Source: Silvimonas sp.
Lineage (GTDB): Bacteria > Pseudomonadota > Gammaproteobacteria > Burkholderiales > Chitinibacteraceae
Reading direction: 5' to 3'
NCBI GenBank assembly: GCA_030151005.1
Contig: JASLES010000444.1
Span: forward strand, 1 to 11,700
DNA: 11,700 bases
Notes under the pieces: generated by a model
Seen by the model: only the letters and a program-made list of their open reading frames with translations
Told to the model about the DNA's origin: nothing
Databases searched by the model: none
Shown here: piece by piece, positions 6,173 through 11,700 of the stretch
Layout: each line of letters opens with the position of its first letter
Numbering within the stretch: position 1 is the stretch's first letter
Translations under genes and position numbers: made by a program

Positions 6173-7405
6173 TCAACGGCTTTGCAACAGATCCTGAATC
6201 CCGCGCGGCGACAAAACCTTGTCCACGCCCAGCGCAATACCACCTACCAGCCCGGCATCCCGGCCCAGTTGCGAGTTCTCGATCGACAAGCGCCGGGTGG
6301 CCAGCGGCAAGGCACGGCGGTACACCACCGCGCGGATGCCAGCCAGCAAATCGTCACTCATGTGGGCCATCTTGCCGCCCAGAATGATCGACGCCGGGTT
6401 GTACATATGCACCAGCATGGCGACGATTTCGCCAATTTCTGCCGCCGCCGTGCGCAATAAACGCACCGCGTGCGGATCACCACTGGTAATGAGACCAGAG
6501 AGCTCTGCCGTTGTCTGGACCTGCGTGCCCTTCAAGTCCTGCAACTGCCGCATGACCGCACTGGCGGAGGCAATGGCCTCCAGACAGCCAATATTGCCGC
6601 AGCGGCAGATCACCTCATCATGCAAGGGCACACGAATATGCCCGATATCCCCGGCGGCACCATCTGCGCCCCGGTGCAGTTCTCCGTCTTTGGTGACAAT
6701 GCCGCAACCAATGCCGCTGGCTACCTTGATAAACAACAGCGGGGATTGCGTCAGCGGGCGGGAGCGCGCCTCGCCCAGCGCCATCAGGTTAACGTCGTTG
6801 TCGACCATCACCGGCACGCCCATGCGGCGGCGTACCCAGTCTGCAACAGCAAAACCGTCCCAACCTGGCATGATTGGCGGGCGCACGGGCATACCGCGTT
6901 CAAAATCTACCGGGCTGGGAATACCAATCACCACGCAGCGGATGGGCCTATCCCGCGCGGTAGAACTTTGCAGCAGTTTTTCAAAGCGCTCGACGATCTC
7001 GCTCAGGAGCAGTTCCGGGCCGATCGTCAGATCAGGCATGAACGCCTCTTCCGCCAGCCGGTGCGCGCCCAGATCGGCCACCACCAGGCGGCCGTGGGTC
7101 ACGCCAATATCCGCCGCCAGGATCACGCCGGCCTTCATATTCAACGACAAACCGGTGGAAGGACGGCCGCGCCCGGTGTAGTTGCCACGCTGCTCACTAA
7201 CAAGTCCGCAGTCCAGCAAGGGCTGCAAATACTCCGCCACGGTGGAGCGTGCCATGCCGGTCATACGGGCCATATCGGCGCGGCTGATGCCGGTATCCAG
7301 CGCGATCAACCGGGCCATTTGACTCTGGATTTCATACTGGCCTAGACGGAATGGAATCTCGTCAGAGGCCCGGGAAACGGCGTTGTGCATGCTGTTCTCA
7401 TACAT
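6173..7405 (-). CDS. ROK-family transcriptional repressor, copy 2
   Basis: The protein has 410 residues from ATG 7405. An in-frame ATG at 7390 (protein MHNAVSR...) has a slightly better GAG upstream and may be the true start. The HTH lies at about 28-72, with SRADMARMTGMARSTVAEYL as its core. The ROK domain shows DIGVTHGRL, VVIGIPSPV, NDVN (N203-D204-V-N), GDIGH (H256), and the zinc motif CRCGNIGCLE (C267, C269, C274). The second phosphate loop reads VASGIGCG rather than the usual GTGIGAG seen in copy 1, arguing against kinase activity. It is divergent from the oxidoreductase and transporter genes, which it probably represses until an inducing sugar binds. It shares the same architecture and many phrases with copy 1 (VRPPIM.GWDG, ..VNLMALGE, YRR.LPLATR), so the two are paralogues. 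Confidence 0.93.
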   Translation of the reverse strand: MYENSMHNAVSRASDEIPFRLGQYEIQSQMARLIALDTGISRADMARMTGMARSTVAEYLQPLLDCGLVSEQRGNYTGRGRPSTGLSLNMKAGVILAADIGVTHGRLVVADLGAHRLAEEAFMPDLTIGPELLLSEIVERFEKLLQSSTARDRPIRCVVIGIPSPVDFERGMPVRPPIMPGWDGFAVADWVRRRMGVPVMVDNDVNLMALGEARSRPLTQSPLLFIKVASGIGCGIVTKDGELHRGADGAAGDIGHIRVPLHDEVICRCGNIGCLEAIASASAVMRQLQDLKGTQVQTTAELSGLITSGDPHAVRLLRTAAAEIGEIVAMLVHMYNPASIILGGKMAHMSDDLLAGIRAVVYRRALPLATRRLSIENSQLGRDAGLVGGIALGVDKVLSPRGIQDLLQSR

Positions 7406-7413
7406 AAAAGTAC

Positions 7414-7445
7414 TTACGTCGGATTGTGATTTAAATCGAGCATAA
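7414..7445. promoter_or_regulatory. Degenerate second site resembling the 21-bp palindrome half-sites
   Basis: TTACGTCGG (7414-7422) matches the left arm of the palindrome at 7497-7517 in 7 of 9 positions. TCGAGCATAA (7436-7445) matches its right arm with one inserted base. A 10-bp palindrome, GATTTAAATC, lies at 7428-7437 between and overlapping them. It sits just before the ROK 2 start. This is a possible auxiliary operator; inference only. Confidence 0.3.
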
Positions 7446-7496
7446 GAGTGATTTTGTATGCTTTCAAGCGCAATTACATGGCGATAGTGAAAATCA

Positions 7497-7517
7497 TTAT
7501 GTCGAAAATCGACATAA
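7497..7517. promoter_or_regulatory. 21-bp perfect palindrome, likely operator for ROK repressor 2 (or another regulator)
   Basis: Arms TTATGTCGA (7497-7505) and TCGACATAA (7509-7517) are perfect reverse complements around AAA. The palindrome lies in the divergent ROK 2 / oxidoreductase region, 64 bp before the chosen oxidoreductase start. AT-rich, promoter-like sequence (ATAATACAAAAT, 7518-7529) follows directly, so a bound protein would block plus-strand transcription. The size and position fit a dimeric repressor site. Confidence 0.65.
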
Positions 7518-7581
7518 ATAATACAAAATTTGCGCTGTAGTAGTGCAGATGAATACTACATCGCACAAAACGGAGGCAGTC

Positions 7582-8709
7582 GTGAATAAAGCACTACAAA
7601 TTGCGATTATTGGTACGGGCATGATTGGTGCAGTACACCGTCGTGCCGCAGCATTGAGCGGAGGCGTACTGCGGGGTGTAGTCGCCTCCAGCCAGGAACG
7701 TAGCCGCGCGGTAGCCCAGCAATGGCAGTGCGAAGCCTATGCCGATGCAGATGCCGTCTTTGCCGACAAGGCCATTGATGTGGTTCATATCTGCACCCCC
7801 AACGCCACGCACCACGATCTGGCACGCCGCGCCCTCCTGGCCGGCAAGCATGTGATTTGCGAGAAACCGCTGGCGACCTCACTGGCAGATGCCACTGAGC
7901 TGGCGGCTCTGGCGCGTGATACCGGCCTTGTGACCGCTGTGCCGTTTGTTTACCGCTATCACCCCATGGTGCGCGAAGCCCGTGCCCGTATTGCCAGCGG
8001 TGAAGTCGGCGCGCTGAATCTGATTCATGGCAACTATCTGCAAGACTGGTTGCTGGGCGCCAATGACACCAACTGGCGCGTCGACGCCGTTAAAGGTGGC
8101 GCATCGCGTGCGTTTGCCGATATTGGCTCGCACTGGTGCGACCTGATGGAATGGGTGACCGGTGAGCGGTTTGTCGAAGCCGTCAGCTCGCTCAAGACCG
8201 TGCTGGCCGAGCGCCCGGCCGCCACTCGTGCCACGTTCTCTGGTGCAGCAGATGCCACCGCGGCAAAAATGACCGTGACTACGGAAGACATTGCCGGTGC
8301 CCTGTTGCGCACTGACAAGGGCACGCTGGCCACGCTGACCATCAGCCAGGTTTCTGCCGGCCGCAAGAATCATTTGTGGTTTGAGATCGACGGCATGAAC
8401 GAAAGCCTGACCTTCAACCAGGAAGAACCGGAACGCCTGTGGGTTGGCCAGCGTGACGCCATGCAACTCTTCGTCAAAGACCCTTCTCAGGGTTCGGCAG
8501 AGCAACGCCGCCTTGCCACCCTGCCCGCCGGCCATGCTCAGGGTTATGCCGATTGCTTTGAGGCCTTTGTGGCCGATACCTATTCACAGATTCGTGGAGA
8601 GCCCCGTGAAGGTCTGCCAACCTTTGCTGACGGTGCGCGCTCCGCGCAGATTGTCGAGGCCATTCTGGCCTCGGCGAAACAGCGGGCCTGGACGTCCATC
8701 CCGGTCTGA
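7582..8709 (+). CDS. Gfo/Idh/MocA family NAD(P)-dependent oxidoreductase
   Basis: The protein has 375 residues from GTG 7582. This start is chosen because GGAGG lies 5 nt upstream and the Rossmann strand begins at once (QIAIIGTGMIG, GxGxxG at 11-16). An ATG at 7549 and a GTG at 7543, both in frame, have no ribosome-binding site. CEKPLA (E94-K95-P96) holds the conserved lysine. FADIGSHWCDLMEW (D180, H184, D187) supplies the usual C-terminal-domain histidine and acid of sugar or inositol dehydrogenases. GNYLQDWL at the domain join is typical of one subgroup found in sugar loci. It should oxidise or reduce a hydroxyl of a sugar or cyclitol with NAD(P). The substrate is not readable, but its position before an allose-type transporter suggests a rare hexose or its relative. 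No signal peptide, so cytoplasmic. Confidence 0.9.
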   Translation: MNKALQIAIIGTGMIGAVHRRAAALSGGVLRGVVASSQERSRAVAQQWQCEAYADADAVFADKAIDVVHICTPNATHHDLARRALLAGKHVICEKPLATSLADATELAALARDTGLVTAVPFVYRYHPMVREARARIASGEVGALNLIHGNYLQDWLLGANDTNWRVDAVKGGASRAFADIGSHWCDLMEWVTGERFVEAVSSLKTVLAERPAATRATFSGAADATAAKMTVTTEDIAGALLRTDKGTLATLTISQVSAGRKNHLWFEIDGMNESLTFNQEEPERLWVGQRDAMQLFVKDPSQGSAEQRRLATLPAGHAQGYADCFEAFVADTYSQIRGEPREGLPTFADGARSAQIVEAILASAKQRAWTSIPV

Positions 8710-8822
8710 TGCAGTGCGGCGACTGCGGCCTTCCTGTCTGGCTTGCGGGACGCTTTGAAACGACGACTTTTGTGCAGTGAATCTTGCTCATCACCACTTA
8801 TTCCGTTGCTGACCCAAGGGCC

Positions 8823-8862
8823 ACGCCAATCGGAATCAATAAAAAGACGCTTTATTGGCGTC
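8823..8862 (+). promoter_or_regulatory. Overlapping, mutually exclusive hairpins in the leader of the binding-protein gene
   Basis: Three perfect pairings share bases. ACGCCAAT (8823-8830) pairs with ATTGGCGT (8854-8861). CAATAAA (8837-8843) pairs with TTTATTG (8851-8857). GACGC (8846-8850) pairs with GCGTC (8858-8862). All end right at the GAGGAG ribosome-binding site (8863-8868). Either a DNA operator or an mRNA switch could use them; no known riboswitch class is recognised. Confidence 0.5.
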
Positions 8863-8873
8863 GAGGAGTCTTC

Positions 8874-9818
8874 ATGAACATCAAGCAACTGACGCTGGCC
8901 ATTGCCGGTGCCGCCGCATTCACCCTGGGCCCGGTGCAATCTGCATTTGCAGCCGATTACGCCGTGGTACTCAAGACCCTGGCCAGCCCATACTGGGTTG
9001 CCATGAGAGACGGCGTGCTGGCAGAAGCCAAAAAACAAGGCGTGCAGGTCGATATCTTTGCCGCCAACTCTGAAGATGACATCACCGGCCAGCAGCGCCT
9101 GCTCGAAGATGTGGTCAACAAGAACTACAAGGCGATTGGCGTAGCACCGATCTCGCCGGTGAATGTGGTTCAAGCCATCGCCGCAGCGAACAAAAAAGGC
9201 ATCTATGTTGTGAACATGGATGAGAAGGTCGACATGAGCCAGCTCAAAGCCGCTGGCGGCAGCGTGGTGGCGTTTCTGGCGACTGACAACGCAGCGCTGG
9301 GCGAGAAAGCCGGCAAGTACATTGTCAGCAAGCTGGGCAGCGCCGGTGGCAAGGTCGCCATCATTGAAGGCAAGGCAGGTAATTCGTCTGGTGACGCCCG
9401 TCGTGACGGTGTGAAAAAAGCCTTTGCTGCCGCACCGAACGTGAAGGTAGTCGCCAGCCTGCCGGCTGACTGGGATCGCTCCCGCGCACTGGATGTAGCC
9501 ACCAATATCCTGCAACGCAATCCGGATCTGAAGGCCATCTATGCCGCCAATGACACCATGGCGCTGGGCGCAGTCCAGGCCGTGAAAAACGCCGGCAAGC
9601 TGGGCAAGGTACTGGTGATGGGTACAGACGGTGTGCCGGAAGCCATTGATTCGGTCAAACGCGGCGAACTGACCGCAACCGCGGCACAAGACACCGCCAC
9701 CCTGGGTGCCAAGTCGCTGGATATTCTGGTCCAGAGCGTGAAGAACAAGCCGGCCATCAAGCCAGATAACACCCCGCAGTTTGTGGCGATTGATTCGAAG
9801 ATTGTGACCAAAGAGTAA
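8874..9818 (+). CDS. alsB: Periplasmic sugar-binding protein, D-allose-binding AlsB-like
   Basis: The precursor has 314 residues. The signal peptide is 1-26 (hydrophobic 6-18, cleavage SAFA|AD). The start is fixed by GAGGAG 5 nt before ATG 8874. The mature protein follows E. coli AlsB (recalled sequence) almost phrase for phrase: YAVVLKTL..P.WV.M, VDIFA, NKNYK.I..APIS.VN, KKGIYVVNMDEK, AIIEGKAGNSSGDARRDG, SLPADWDR..ALDVATNILQRNP, AANDTM and MGTDG.PEA, then TAAQDT. Residues that in ribose/allose-binding proteins contact the sugar are present (Lys34, Trp41, the Asp of MDEK, Arg of ARRDG, Asn of ANDTM, Asp of GTDG, Gln of AAQD). One exception is Ser38, where ribose-binding protein and AlsB have Asn13. 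It delivers a hexose to the AlsA/AlsC transporter. Allose is the best guess; the Ser change could shift preference. Confidence 0.92.
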   Translation: MNIKQLTLAIAGAAAFTLGPVQSAFAADYAVVLKTLASPYWVAMRDGVLAEAKKQGVQVDIFAANSEDDITGQQRLLEDVVNKNYKAIGVAPISPVNVVQAIAAANKKGIYVVNMDEKVDMSQLKAAGGSVVAFLATDNAALGEKAGKYIVSKLGSAGGKVAIIEGKAGNSSGDARRDGVKKAFAAAPNVKVVASLPADWDRSRALDVATNILQRNPDLKAIYAANDTMALGAVQAVKNAGKLGKVLVMGTDGVPEAIDSVKRGELTATAAQDTATLGAKSLDILVQSVKNKPAIKPDNTPQFVAIDSKIVTKE

Positions 9819-9831
9819 GCCGTGACGTGAC

Positions 9832-9864
9832 GAGAAAAGGCCGGCCGCTACCGCGCCTTTTCTC
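9832..9864 (+). other. Intercistronic hairpin between binding-protein and ATPase genes
   Basis: GAGAAAAGGC (9832-9841) pairs perfectly over 10 bp with GCCTTTTCTC (9855-9864), with a 13-nt loop, 13 nt after the binding-protein stop. Such hairpins after binding-protein genes are known to protect that part of the message and lower downstream expression. A few T residues lie inside the right arm, but there is no true tail, so it is leaky at most as a terminator. Confidence 0.65.
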
Positions 9865-9892
9865 CGGTTTCACCCATCACATGGATACACCA

Positions 9893-11401
9893 ATGAGTAC
9901 GCTTGTCGCAGTACGTAACGTGGTCAAACGCTTTCCCGGCACGGTGGCCCTGCAAGACGTCAGCTTTGATATCAACGCGGGCGAAGTGCATGCCCTGTTG
10001 GGAGAAAACGGCGCCGGCAAATCCACGCTGATGAAGATCCTCAGCGGAATTTACGAGCCCACGTCCGGCACCATTGAACTGGCTGATGCCAGTTATGAGC
10101 GGCTGACCCCGTCGATTTCCAAGGCCTTTGGCATCCGGCTGATCTATCAGGAACTCTCGGTGATTGATCACCTGAGTATTGAAGAGAACCTGTTTGTCGG
10201 CAGCCTGCCCACCCGCCGCAAGTTTGGCGTGTCCGTGGTCGATAGCGCCCGCATCCGCCAGACCGCGTTGTCTGTACTGGCGCGCGTGGGCCTCAAACGC
10301 CACCCGGCCACGCTGGTCAGCGATTTGTCGATCTCGGAAAAACAGCAGGTGGAAATCGCCAAAGCCCTGGCCAGCGATGCCCGCATCATCATCATGGATG
10401 AGCCGACATCGTCACTCACCGATGAAGAAGTGCATCACCTCTTTACCGTGATCCGCGAGCTCAAGGGTCAGGGCATCGGCATTGTGTATATCTCGCACAA
10501 GCTTAAAGAGATCCCGATCATTGCCGACCGGGTTTCGGTCCTGAAAGACGGCCGTTACGTCGGTACGTTTGACGCCAAAACCACGCCGCCGCAAAAGCTG
10601 GTGGCCTCCATGGTTGGCCGCGAGATCGAACATGCCCGCCCGGATGGTGCGCGGGTCGACCAAGATCACGTGGTGTTTGCGGTAGAGCATCTGTCATCGC
10701 GCGATGGCCGCGTCAAAGACGTGAGCTTTGAGTTGCACAAAGGCGAGATTCTGGGCTTTGCCGGGCTGATTGGTTCTGGCCGCAGTGAGTTGATGGAAGT
10801 CATCTTTGGTGCACGCACGCGCTCGGAAGGCCAGATTGAACTCAATGGCAAAGTGGTCTCCATCCCCTCCCCCTATCACGCCGTAAAGGCAGGGCTGGCG
10901 TTTGTGACAGAAGACCGCCGCAATACCGGGTTTTTCCATAATTTCTCGATTGCCGAGAACATTTCCATCCTGCCGTTTGTGAAAAACACGCGCCACCAGG
11001 TGTCGCTGGAACGGCTGGATTTTGCCGAGGAAAAAGCCTTCGGCACGCAATACAAAGACAAGCTGCGCATTCGTTGTTCATCGCCGCAGCAAAACATCAC
11101 CGAGCTTTCTGGCGGTAACCAGCAAAAGGCCATCATCGCCAAATGGCTGGCGGCCGAGAGCGATCTCTTTATTTTTGACGAACCCACCCGCGGGATCGAT
11201 ATCGGCGCCAAGACCGAGATTTACCAGATCATGCGGCAACTGGCCGACGCCGGTAAGGGCATCTTGATGGTGTCTTCCGAACTGCCGGAACTGTTGTCCG
11301 TGTGCGATCGCATTGCCGTCTACAAGGAAGGCAGCATCGCCGCCGTCTTGCCCAATAGCGAGGCGACGGAAGAAAACATCATGCATATCGCAACAGCTTG
11401 A
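9893..11401 (+). CDS. alsA: Sugar ABC transporter ATP-binding protein, AlsA-like (RbsA/MglA family, two ATPase domains)
   Basis: The protein has 502 residues from ATG 9893, with weak GGAT 6 nt upstream. ATG 9881 in frame is the alternative, and GTG 9827 would run through the hairpin, so is rejected. E. coli AlsA is about 510. The first ATPase half has Walker A GENGAGKST (37-45), the unusual signature LSISEKQQ (145-152) seen also in AlsA, and Walker B IIMDEPTSS (D169, E170), then the switch ISHK. The second half has the degenerate Walker A GLIGSGRS (291-298), signature LSGGNQQ (405-411) and FDEPTRGIDIGAKTEIY (D429). This degenerate second site is normal for the family. It is cytoplasmic and powers import together with the permease and the AlsB-like protein. 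Confidence 0.93.
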   Translation: MSTLVAVRNVVKRFPGTVALQDVSFDINAGEVHALLGENGAGKSTLMKILSGIYEPTSGTIELADASYERLTPSISKAFGIRLIYQELSVIDHLSIEENLFVGSLPTRRKFGVSVVDSARIRQTALSVLARVGLKRHPATLVSDLSISEKQQVEIAKALASDARIIIMDEPTSSLTDEEVHHLFTVIRELKGQGIGIVYISHKLKEIPIIADRVSVLKDGRYVGTFDAKTTPPQKLVASMVGREIEHARPDGARVDQDHVVFAVEHLSSRDGRVKDVSFELHKGEILGFAGLIGSGRSELMEVIFGARTRSEGQIELNGKVVSIPSPYHAVKAGLAFVTEDRRNTGFFHNFSIAENISILPFVKNTRHQVSLERLDFAEEKAFGTQYKDKLRIRCSSPQQNITELSGGNQQKAIIAKWLAAESDLFIFDEPTRGIDIGAKTEIYQIMRQLADAGKGILMVSSELPELLSVCDRIAVYKEGSIAAVLPNSEATEENIMHIATA

Positions 11402-11504
11402 TTCTGTTGCTGAGCCACGACTTCCTTTGTCGACTTCGGCTTGCCGTGCAATGCGCACTGTCTTCGCCTTGTCTTCGCGGAATTCGTAACTCATCAACAG
11501 AATC
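11400..11504 (+). repeat. Long-range inverted repeat in the ATPase-permease gap
   Basis: Arm 11400-11414 (GATTCTGTTGCTGAG) pairs with 11490-11504 (CTCATCAACAGAATC) in 14 of 15 positions, enclosing 75 nt. A competing pairing, CGTAAC (11485-11490) with GTTACG (11511-11516), overlaps the right arm. The 171-bp gap, measured to ATG 11573, is large for co-transcribed transporter genes and holds no open frame with a ribosome-binding site. The role is unknown: mRNA structure, or a relic of an insertion or deletion. Confidence 0.55.
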
Positions 11505-11572
11505 GCATTCGTTACGCGATCTCAAGCAGCAAGCCCATCCACAGGGGCAGTATGAATATGGAGAAAGACGAT

Positions 11573-11700
11573 ATGACAACGCAAGCCAATGCCGCCACGC
11601 TCTCTGCTGGCACTGAGCAAAAGGCAAAGCTGGGCCTGGGTTCGCTCTGGCAAAAATACGGCACGCTGGGCATTTTGATCCTCTTGGTGATCATCTCCAG
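11573..11700 (+). CDS. alsC: Sugar ABC transporter permease, AlsC/RbsC-like (N-terminal part, cut by window edge)
   Basis: About 42 residues are visible. A polar Ala/Thr/Gln-rich N-terminus (MTTQANAATLSAGTEQKAK) is followed by SLWQKYGTLGILILLVIIS. This is the usual opening of ribose-type permeases: a short 'L..KYGTL' amphipathic lead into the first membrane helix. ATG 11573 has GGAG 9 nt upstream. In-frame ATGs at 11552 and 11558 follow AGGGG (11543-11547), and 11552 could be the real start with a 4-nt spacing. The gene follows the AlsA-like ATPase in the same direction, as in als/rbs operons. The symbol rests on context and this short segment; the remainder is outside the window. Confidence 0.8.
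   Translation, partial: MTTQANAATLSAGTEQKAKLGLGSLWQKYGTLGILILLVIIS

Noticed and set aside
7543..7581. Upstream GTG/ATG starts for the oxidoreductase
   Set aside because: No ribosome-binding site precedes them, whereas GGAGG lies 5 nt before GTG 7582 and the Rossmann fold begins immediately after it.
8580..9689. A 369-codon open frame on the minus strand opposite the oxidoreductase end and the AlsB-like gene
   Set aside because: It lies antisense to two strongly supported genes. Its product (His/Gly/Arg/Cys-rich) matches no family, and long antisense frames are expected with this codon usage.
1..11700. CRISPR array, tRNA, rRNA, insertion sequence, integrase or phage genes
   Set aside because: No regularly spaced direct repeats, cloverleaf-like segments, terminal inverted repeats flanking a transposase, or such protein motifs were seen by eye on either strand.

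Overview
The window looks like chromosomal DNA of a Gram-negative proteobacterium with moderately high GC. The likeliest source is a betaproteobacterium, possibly a Neisseriales/Chitinibacteraceae-type organism. That guess rests on codon usage, Sec-type signal peptides and family composition (DUF4142, DUF2185, DUF3224, DUF1345). No rRNA or marker gene is present, so taxonomy is a weak inference. No tRNA, rRNA, CRISPR array, insertion sequence or phage gene was seen.

Left part (1-1701, all minus strand): an incomplete DUF1345 membrane protein, a DUF2185/Imm33-like protein with a good rho-independent terminator, and a two-gene unit encoding a proline-rich small protein and a DUF4142 exported protein. 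These look like ordinary housekeeping or accessory genes unrelated to what follows.

Right part (1788-11700): a carbohydrate-use locus in two divergent blocks. Block 1 is a minus-strand ROK-family repressor (1788-3002), divergent from a D-tagatose/D-allulose 3-epimerase-type enzyme (3224-4105) and a FrcK-like P-loop sugar/nucleoside kinase (4171-4800). Two unrelated-looking plus-strand genes sit between the blocks: a small exported protein (5026-5631) and a DUF3224 protein (5751-6152). Block 2 is a second ROK repressor (minus, 6173-7405), divergent from a Gfo/Idh/MocA oxidoreductase (7582-8709). After it come a periplasmic sugar-binding protein that closely resembles E. coli AlsB (8874-9818), its AlsA-like double ATPase (9881/9893-11401) and the start of the permease gene (11573 onward, cut by the window edge).

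Working model (inference): an allose-type ABC transporter imports a rare hexose or related polyol. The oxidoreductase, 3-epimerase and P-loop kinase then convert it inside the cell, with two ROK repressors sensing sugars at the two divergent promoters. This differs from the E. coli als operon. There the enzymes are AlsE (a phosphosugar epimerase) and AlsK (a ROK kinase), and the regulator is AlsR (an RpiR-type protein).

The intergenic gaps of the sugar locus are rich in perfect inverted repeats: a 14-bp hairpin just before the epimerase ribosome-binding site, a 21-bp palindrome before the oxidoreductase, overlapping alternative hairpins before the binding-protein gene, a hairpin between binding protein and ATPase, and a long-range repeat between ATPase and permease. 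Together with the unusual enzyme set, these are the most interesting parts of the window. No gap without a gene exceeds about 225 bases.
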